Origin: an uncultured Chitinophaga sp.
GTDB taxonomy: Bacteria > Bacteroidota > Bacteroidia > Chitinophagales > Chitinophagaceae
Reading direction: 5' to 3'
Assembly: GCF_937874145.1 (NCBI RefSeq)
Contig: NZ_CALNBI010000315.1
Span: forward strand, 1 to 19,381
Length of the DNA stretch: 19,381 bases
The translations under genes were made by a program, and so were the position numbers. Positions 13,600 through 19,381 of this stretch are shown here, in pieces. Numbering within the stretch: position 1 is the first letter of the stretch; every line of letters starts with the position of its first letter. The notes beneath the pieces are model-generated. The model saw nothing but the letters and a program-made list of their open reading frames with translations. It was not told the origin of the DNA and searched no databases.

Positions 13600-16500
13600 T
13601 TACGGGAACAGTTTGCGCAACGGGTCCAGCTGTTGCCGGGTTTGGGTAGCACGGTTGTGCCGGGTTTTCCCAGCCATCGACAACACATCGTCAATAAAAT
13701 CAAACAATCCGGCATCAGCCTGTTTCATGACAGGATGCGCCGCCTGTTGCCTGGCAGACTGGTAAGCCGATTCCGCTTCCTTGTAACTGGTGGCGGAAGG
13801 TTGCAGCAGGTGCAGCCCCATCAGGATGTGTGCTTCCGTCAACATTTGCCGGTATGCCTGCCCGCCGAGCTGATCCAGCGGTGATTTGCGGTGCTCCATC
13901 AGCAGCTGTCGCAATTCCGCCACAGCAGCCTCTTTCGACGGTCCATGCGACCCCGCCACCCACAATGCATTTTGCAGCAGGTAGTAACAGCCAAGGCTAT
14001 ACGCTTTAGACCCGTTTTGGGTGACGCCTGCGGCTTCCCGGTAGCAATCCACCGACGCGCGGTATGCGGCTTTTTTCGCTTTGCCGTTGCTGAGGAGGGC
14101 TTTGCGCTTGTAGGCGTTGCCGAGCAGGTGCAGCCTTTCGGAGGTGGCGCCCATCTTCCGGAGATAAAGGATGTCGCCGATGATGTGATCCACTTCCTGC
14201 AGGATGGTACTGCCTTGCGCCGGATTGTCCCGGAATTGTTGCATGAGGGAAGCGAGACGGACGGCGCAGTAACGTTCCATCGTAGCGCCGGAATAGCTGG
14301 CCGTTTCCGTTTGCAGCAGTTGGGTGAATAGTTGGATGGCGCTATTGTATTGGCCGAGGCTCGCCAGCAGCAACGCCTGCAGTTCCGTGATGGCGGGCGT
14401 GCGGATCTTGTTTTCATCTACCCGCCGGCAGATATCTTCCACCTGCCGGAGTATATTCTCCGCATCGCCATCACCCAGATCGAGGGTGCTGAGGATGTTG
14501 GACAACATGATCTCCGCATCATCGGCCAGCAGCAGCGGTTCGTCCGGTTTGCCGGAATGGCTGTTGGGCTCCATCACGTAAAACGGATCGCCGTAGCACT
14601 GGTAGGCGCCCCAGGTATTTGTGCGGTGGCCGTGCAGGTCGAAAATGTGCTTGCGCGCGGCTTTCACCGCATCGCCGAAATTCTTCCCCTGGAACATTTC
14701 CTTATAAAAACGCCCGGTGAAATCGAGCGCCGCGGCATCGTCTACCGCCCAGCCGGCCACGATCACGGCACGTACGCCGTTGTTGATCAGTTGCGTGCCA
14801 AAATTGGCTGCCAGCTGATATCGCTGCTGATAGCGCGCTTCGGCGGCGCTGTTCATTTCACCGAGGAAGCAGCAGTTGACGAACACGAATTCGGGAACGG
14901 TGGGCAGCTGGTCGAGGTGCGTGGTGTTGAGGCAGGTTTCGGGACCGATAAGCATGCCGCTTTTGAGATAGTTTTCCGGATCGAAGACGCCATGCCCTGC
15001 CAGGTGGATGATCTTGTAATCGCGGGCGAATAGCGTGGAAAGGATGTCTGCATCGGATGCGTTGAGCAACGGCCAGGTGTTGTAATCCTGGGCATCGAGG
15101 AGCTGTTGCACTTTGGCGCCTTCGTGCCGGGCGCCCGGCAGTTGCCCGTAAGCGCCGTTGAGATCGGGATCGGCTACGATAAGCGCGGTGCGCGATACAA
15201 CGGGGTTGATGCGGATGCGGTAGTCCTTCGTGGCCAGCTGGCGCACCATGCCTGCGTTCACGCTGAGCGGCTGCGTGTCGGTCAGGGCGTCCTGCAGCAG
15301 TTCCCAGGGATATTCGGCCGTTTGGGTGTCCACGATCCAGTTGATGTTGCTCTGCCGTTTGATCTGGTCTTTGAAGTCTTTCGGGATCAGCATTTCGAAC
15401 ATGGATTTGGCAAGCTGGGGGTTCCAGCGGTTTTGCCCGCTCATGGCGTTTAACAGCGATTGCATGCCGCTGCGCGAAACATGCAAAATGCGCTCTTCTT
15501 CCCGCGCGGCGTCGGTGGACATGGTGAAGCGCAATTCCCCCGCGCCGTCGGTTTTATCCCTGTCTTCGATATGCCGCACCTGGATGCGCGTCCACCAGTC
15601 GCTGTTATTGTCGATCAGCATGCGCTCCCTGCTGCCGGGGCGCTTTACGATGGTGCGGTTCTTCCAGAGGATGTGCAGCTGTTTCTTTTCTTCTTCGTCG
15701 ATATGATTGATGGCCATGAAGCAGCCCATGGCCCTGTCGCGGAAAAGCTCGATGAATTCTATCTCGCCTACCGTTATTGCATTGTCGTAATTGTCGCGGA
15801 TTTTGTCGTTGGCGTGCTGCACACCGGTGATCACCGCGCGCACCGAGCTCTCGATACTCAAACCGCCATACCCGCAACCGATGGCCAGCGTGCTGATGCC
15901 GACGGTGCGTTTTTGCGTGGCCACCGAAGCCGGTACGACTATCGGACTATTAAACACCGACAAATATTTCAGTACAGCCTTTTCCACGGTTTGCGCCAGC
16001 AGCCAGGGCGTGAGTTCTCCCTGCCGTCCCAGCCCCGCGATGATGGCGCCTTTGAACGGAGCCGGCTTTTCGACGATGAATAATTCGCTGGTGCCGGGGT
16101 CGCCGGGATACAGTCCCAATCCGTGCCGCCGTGCGAGTTCGCCATGCAGGAAACGGTTGATGGCTTTCTCGGCGGAAAAAAGCCCGTCGTTCAGGAAGTG
16201 CCCCACCAGCACCGGGTGCGCCGCGAATTTGCAATCGCCGTTGCTGAGGGAAATGGTGATGGGAACGGCGCCTTCGCGGTATACCGAGTCCTGCGGCAGG
16301 CCCAGCATGGAACGTTCCAGGTTTTCGGGGGAAAGGCCGAACGCCACGGCCGCTTTTTGCGGCTTTGAACCCGCGCCGCCGATGCCCCGTATTTCCGGCG
16401 GATCGTTGCGCAGCAGGGTGGTGGACCCGTTGCGGAGGATTTCTTTAATGGCGGTGAATATCCGCTTATCGCAGGGCAACGCGCCGTAAGGGACGCTGGT

Positions 16501-18900
16501 GTAGTATAGTTGTTGCAGGCGCTTCAATCCGTCGGGGATGGCGCTTTCCCAGGTGGAGCTGCCGTCGCCGCCGGGAGCGCCGGTGAACTGGATACGGCCG
16601 CCGGGCAGATAGCGGTATCCGTCCGGCGTGAGATGGCCCGGGGGCGCCTGGCCGGCGATATACGCCACGCCCGCGTAATCGGTGTGCCGCATGCCTTCGC
16701 TTACTTCCTGGCGGTATTGCGCGAAGTAACGGAGATCGTCGTCCGAAGGTATTGGCCAGGCGGGCTTTTGCAGGGCATTGCGCAGTTTTTTCCAGGTTTC
16801 TGTATCAGCGAAATCATCGATGTTGGTGGCGGTGGGCAACAGGCACAGGAGCCCCGGGAGCCCCGCGAATACTTTGGTGAGACCGGCGGTGGAGTGGTAG
16901 AGGTCGAGGCCGGCGAGCTGGCGCATGACGGCGTCTTCCCCGAACAGCAATTGTGGAATGCGGTACGTGCCGCCTAACGGGCTTCCCAGCAGGAGCGCGC
17001 TGCAATTGCCCTGGGCACGCAGGGCTTTCCAGATTTCGGGATGGCGGTACATGAGCTCGCGCACGAGCAAGCCCCCCGTACCGTGGGCCACGATCTGCAC
17101 CTGGAGGCGCTTTTGCAGGAGGGGATGGATCTTCTCCGCCAGCAATTTACCCGTATCCACGGGCGAGCGCCGCCAGTCGTAAGGGAACGTGAGCACGTCG
17201 TGCGTGTCGGCCAGCGCATCGGCCAGCTCGGTATATGCGGAGGAAGGGATGGCTTCGGCTGTAATATTGGTGTTCTGCATGGAAAGCCGCGTGAGGCCGC
17301 CTTTCAGCAGTATGTCGTAATCCGGCCAGAGCGTTTCGTGCCCTTCGCGCAGCCAGCTTCCCAGCAAGCCGGGGATGAGCAATGCCACGGGTTTGTTGCC
17401 GGTAACCTGGTCGCGGATGAGCTTGCCGCCCGTGGCGATCCCTGTGCGCAGGGCATCGCCTTCCATCTGTGAACCTGTATTGAAGCCCGCTACTACTCCG
17501 CTGCCGTCGTATTGCAAGGCCAGCAGCATGGCCGAAGCTGAACCGCTGTTGGAGAAGTAATAGAAGTGGTTCGCATTGCCGCTCTGGTCGAGGAAATACT
17601 GCACCCGGTTCGCCGCCCTGCGGGCGCCATTGTGCATCGACGCTGTATCCACCACCAGATCGTTGCCGGTCCGGAAGTACAGTTTGCCCAGGATGGCCGC
17701 CAGCCCGCGCCAGCTCATGCTCACACGGCTGATCCCCGAAATCACGTACAACGGCGAATCAATCGTTTTTTCAGGCCCCGGATTATTCAACGCCCGGATA
17801 AACGGCGAGGCCGGCTGCTGCGCCTCCAGTCCCGGCAGGCAATCCGGATCGCCCTTTGCCGCCACCAGTGCGGCCAGCAAAGCCTTGAAAGCTACAGTAG
17901 CCGGATGGAAGCCAGTGGCCAGGCCGAGGAGGTTCATCACCACGTTGAAAAAATGATCCAGCCGGCGCGAGGCCAGCAGCGTGCCGCTGGCAGGACAAGC
18001 CACCCGAACGGTTTTGGCCACGCTGATTTTTTTGTCGCGCAGTAAGCCGTCCAGCGCCTGTATGGCCGCGAGGTCGCCGGTGCGGTCGTATTTTTGGAGA
18101 TAGTTTATTTCCAGTGCTTCGAACCCCGTCCGCATGCTTTCTTCCGCATACCGGGCGAGAATATCACCCACCAATCCGCCCCGCGAGTGCGTCACCAGGT
18201 GCAGCACCGCGCCCTGGGGCAATTGCGCCGCCAGTATTTCGGCGTTTTGTAAAGGCGACTGCGTGAGCGTCCGGTGCTGGAAGGCCAGTATCCGGTTCCC
18301 GTACATCTTGCGTAAGCTTTGCCAGATTTCGGTATTGCGCAGCGCGCCGAAAGCGCCCGCGAAACTGGATGCCGTGCCGTGCAGGAACAACAGGTAAGGC
18401 GTGGCATCGCCCTGCATAAAGCTGCCGTCCTGCAAAGTGAAATCATCGTTGACGGATAGCAAACCGTACTGTTCGTTGGTTTGTTTGTCTTCCAGGCTGG
18501 CCGCCAGGTCGCGGATTTCGGGTGCGGCTTCTTTCCTGATGAAAACTTCCAGCAGTTGGAGCCCCAAATCGGGCAGGGCGCCGCGTTCCGGCAGGTCGGA
18601 AGGGAGCGTGGCGGGAAGGCGGTAAGCGATATTGCCGTTCCGTTCCTGCGCCGGCATATCCGGGAACAGGGAATCGAGCGACTGCGGGTCGCAAAACCAG
18701 ACCGTTCCATCGTCGAGCGTCAGGGATAATACGTGATGGTCTTCCAGGGCAAGGATATGCGTTTCCTGCGATCCGCGCTCCGCGCTGCCGAGCTGATAGG
18801 CAACCTGGCGCTCCAGGCCGGGCACTTCGTTTGAAGGATCCGCGACGATAGTATCCGCCGCAATAGGGGTGCCGTAAATATGCAATTCATGAATAGGCAT
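13600..18900 (-). CDS. Giant multidomain CHAT protease with two alpha/beta-hydrolase domains
   Basis: About 1,766 residues, no signal peptide. Domains, numbered from the ATG at 18900: a beta-rich N-terminus (1-150); an alpha/beta hydrolase (about 165-450) with the oxyanion strand LLFLHGTAS and the nucleophile elbow THSRGG (Ser239); an LCAT-like hydrolase (about 505-810) with LIPGLLGSW, PYDWR and GSPLGG, but AHGTGG at the elbow, so the serine is glycine (607); a macro/M17-N-like region (about 875-1065, VPITISLSNGD, AIIAGLG, IGCGYGG); a CHAT caspase-like domain (about 1185-1445) with HLAGHG (His1303) and VNCCFLG (Cys1344); and a helical TPR-like tail (about 1460-1760). CHAT proteases act in programmed cell death and phage defence. 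The upstream in-frame extension to 18981 is rejected because it is unlike a coding start. The target and trigger are unknown. Confidence 0.88.
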   Translation of the reverse strand: MPIHELHIYGTPIAADTIVADPSNEVPGLERQVAYQLGSAERGSQETHILALEDHHVLSLTLDDGTVWFCDPQSLDSLFPDMPAQERNGNIAYRLPATLPSDLPERGALPDLGLQLLEVFIRKEAAPEIRDLAASLEDKQTNEQYGLLSVNDDFTLQDGSFMQGDATPYLLFLHGTASSFAGAFGALRNTEIWQSLRKMYGNRILAFQHRTLTQSPLQNAEILAAQLPQGAVLHLVTHSRGGLVGDILARYAEESMRTGFEALEINYLQKYDRTGDLAAIQALDGLLRDKKISVAKTVRVACPASGTLLASRRLDHFFNVVMNLLGLATGFHPATVAFKALLAALVAAKGDPDCLPGLEAQQPASPFIRALNNPGPEKTIDSPLYVISGISRVSMSWRGLAAILGKLYFRTGNDLVVDTASMHNGARRAANRVQYFLDQSGNANHFYYFSNSGSASAMLLALQYDGSGVVAGFNTGSQMEGDALRTGIATGGKLIRDQVTGNKPVALLIPGLLGSWLREGHETLWPDYDILLKGGLTRLSMQNTNITAEAIPSSAYTELADALADTHDVLTFPYDWRRSPVDTGKLLAEKIHPLLQKRLQVQIVAHGTGGLLVRELMYRHPEIWKALRAQGNCSALLLGSPLGGTYRIPQLLFGEDAVMRQLAGLDLYHSTAGLTKVFAGLPGLLCLLPTATNIDDFADTETWKKLRNALQKPAWPIPSDDDLRYFAQYRQEVSEGMRHTDYAGVAYIAGQAPPGHLTPDGYRYLPGGRIQFTGAPGGDGSSTWESAIPDGLKRLQQLYYTSVPYGALPCDKRIFTAIKEILRNGSTTLLRNDPPEIRGIGGAGSKPQKAAVAFGLSPENLERSMLGLPQDSVYREGAVPITISLSNGDCKFAAHPVLVGHFLNDGLFSAEKAINRFLHGELARRHGLGLYPGDPGTSELFIVEKPAPFKGAIIAGLGRQGELTPWLLAQTVEKAVLKYLSVFNSPIVVPASVATQKRTVGISTLAIGCGYGGLSIESSVRAVITGVQHANDKIRDNYDNAITVGEIEFIELFRDRAMGCFMAINHIDEEEKKQLHILWKNRTIVKRPGSRERMLIDNNSDWWTRIQVRHIEDRDKTDGAGELRFTMSTDAAREEERILHVSRSGMQSLLNAMSGQNRWNPQLAKSMFEMLIPKDFKDQIKRQSNINWIVDTQTAEYPWELLQDALTDTQPLSVNAGMVRQLATKDYRIRINPVVSRTALIVADPDLNGAYGQLPGARHEGAKVQQLLDAQDYNTWPLLNASDADILSTLFARDYKIIHLAGHGVFDPENYLKSGMLIGPETCLNTTHLDQLPTVPEFVFVNCCFLGEMNSAAEARYQQRYQLAANFGTQLINNGVRAVIVAGWAVDDAAALDFTGRFYKEMFQGKNFGDAVKAARKHIFDLHGHRTNTWGAYQCYGDPFYVMEPNSHSGKPDEPLLLADDAEIMLSNILSTLDLGDGDAENILRQVEDICRRVDENKIRTPAITELQALLLASLGQYNSAIQLFTQLLQTETASYSGATMERYCAVRLASLMQQFRDNPAQGSTILQEVDHIIGDILYLRKMGATSERLHLLGNAYKRKALLSNGKAKKAAYRASVDCYREAAGVTQNGSKAYSLGCYYLLQNALWVAGSHGPSKEAAVAELRQLLMEHRKSPLDQLGGQAYRQMLTEAHILMGLHLLQPSATSYKEAESAYQSARQQAAHPVMKQADAGLFDFIDDVLSMAGKTRHNRATQTRQQLDPLRKLFP

Positions 18901-19041
18901 GCTGATGTACGTTTTAGGTAAACGGGACGCGTTTTTGGGGTAATTATTGGTTATGACTGATGTACAATTGCCGGCAGACAAATGCTGGCTGCCGTGGGGT
19001 CGTATTGTGCTTTTGATTATCGCTTTTTCTCAACAGGTATG

Positions 19042-19060
19042 CGCAGCTGCTACAGCTGCG
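19042..19060. repeat. Short perfect inverted repeat upstream of the CHAT gene
   Basis: CGCAGCTG (19042-19049) and CAGCTGCG (19053-19060) pair perfectly around CTA. No T-tract follows on either strand, so it is not an obvious terminator. It lies in the 275-bp gap 18901-19175, in which no well-supported gene was found. Confidence 0.5.
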
Positions 19061-19175
19061 GCGTTTCAGGATAAGGGACATGTCAACAGGAGGTATTTCA
19101 ATACTTCAATCTCCCCCTAAATTTAATAAAACTTTCTTTTTGCGCAAAAAAGGCCCGCCAGCGCTGCAAAAAAGG

Positions 19176-19381
19176 CTAGAAAGTTTCGCCCCATTCGTGG
19201 TCGAACAGCTTGCAAAGGGAGGCTTCGCGATGGCCGTAGGTCTTGCGGCTTTCTTCCGCGATCCCTTCCTGGTCCATTTCTTCTTCGCTGATTTGATATC
19301 CGGCTTCTTCAGGCGGTTCGTCTTCCGTGGAATATATCGCGTACCAGTGCTCCTCCTGCAGGGACTCGATTTTGTATAACG
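19176..19381 (-). CDS. C-terminal part of a small acidic protein of unknown function
   Basis: The last 67 codons of a gene that enters from the right edge; the stop is TAG at 19176-19178. The visible sequence is strongly acidic (IYSTEDEPPEEAGYQ, ISEEEMDQEGIAEE) and ends in KTYGHREASLCKLFDHEWGETF. The frame is open to the edge and codon use looks like that of neighbouring genes, whereas the overlapping plus-strand frame gives an unlikely protein. I do not recognise the family. It is on the same strand as the CHAT gene and 275 bp upstream of it, too far to assume an operon. Confidence 0.68.
   Translation of the reverse strand, partial: LYKIESLQEEHWYAIYSTEDEPPEEAGYQISEEEMDQEGIAEESRKTYGHREASLCKLFDHEWGETF

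Noticed and set aside
14324..17560. Several plus-strand frames of 60-230 residues inside the CHAT gene
   Set aside because: They are antisense to a continuous 1,766-codon gene with recognisable domains from end to end, and show no motifs or start signals.
18901..18981. In-frame N-terminal extension of the CHAT gene by 27 codons (starting MSAGNCTSVI)
   Set aside because: The extension is unlike the rest of the protein and covers the AT-rich upstream region and a repeated 9-mer. The ATG at 18900 (MPIHELHIYG) is a better start, although no clear promoter or ribosome site decides it.
19137..19175. AT-rich palindrome TTTTTGCGCAAAAA and T-tracts as a terminator of the right-edge gene
   Set aside because: The stem near the T-tracts is not GC-rich and the GC-rich segment between them lacks a pairing partner.

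Overview
The window looks like chromosomal DNA of a GC-rich Bacteroidota, most like the Chitinophagaceae (Chitinophaga or a relative). This rests on exact or near matches to the Bacteroidota -7 promoter box TAnnTTTG, on families common in that phylum (HYC_CC_PP, DUF6157, GlxA-like AraC regulators, paired DinB proteins, secreted Gfo/Idh/MocA oxidoreductases), and on the lack of clear Shine-Dalgarno sites. No rRNA, tRNA, CRISPR array, integrase or insertion sequence was seen.

Layout. Positions 1-1255 (minus) hold a heavy-metal export operon: a HYC_CC_PP protein, a periplasmic HMA protein and the N-terminus of a CusA/CzcA RND pump. At 1360-2034 is an HD-domain phosphohydrolase that abuts a convergent GlxA-type AraC regulator. 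From 3281 to 4481 two DinB-family genes diverge from a shared control region that is an inverted duplication in exact register, with two TGACA-N6-TGTCA palindromes. A secreted Gfo/Idh/MocA oxidoreductase follows, then an mlaE-mlaF-mlaD lipid-transport operon ending in a hairpin terminator. A second GlxA-type regulator diverges from a small ferredoxin-fold-like protein plus a PhnB-like VOC protein. The 316-bp gap after these holds a large imperfect palindrome resembling a dispersed intergenic repeat, and a terminator. An LLM-class flavin oxidoreductase comes next.

Positions 11740-13598 form a fluoride-resistance unit: promoter, fluoride (crcB-type) riboswitch, CLC-F fluoride/proton antiporter and a DUF6157 protein. 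The antiporter carries the family's GNNLI and GREGT signatures, so gene and RNA switch support each other.

The most unusual gene is on the minus strand at 13600-18900. It encodes about 1,766 residues that join an apparently intact alpha/beta hydrolase, an LCAT-like hydrolase whose nucleophile serine is replaced by glycine, a macro/M17-N-like region, a CHAT caspase-like protease with its His-Cys dyad, and a C-terminal helical TPR-like region. It resembles single-polypeptide conflict or cell-death effectors, but no defence partner is visible in the window. The right edge carries the C-terminus of a small acidic protein of unknown function.
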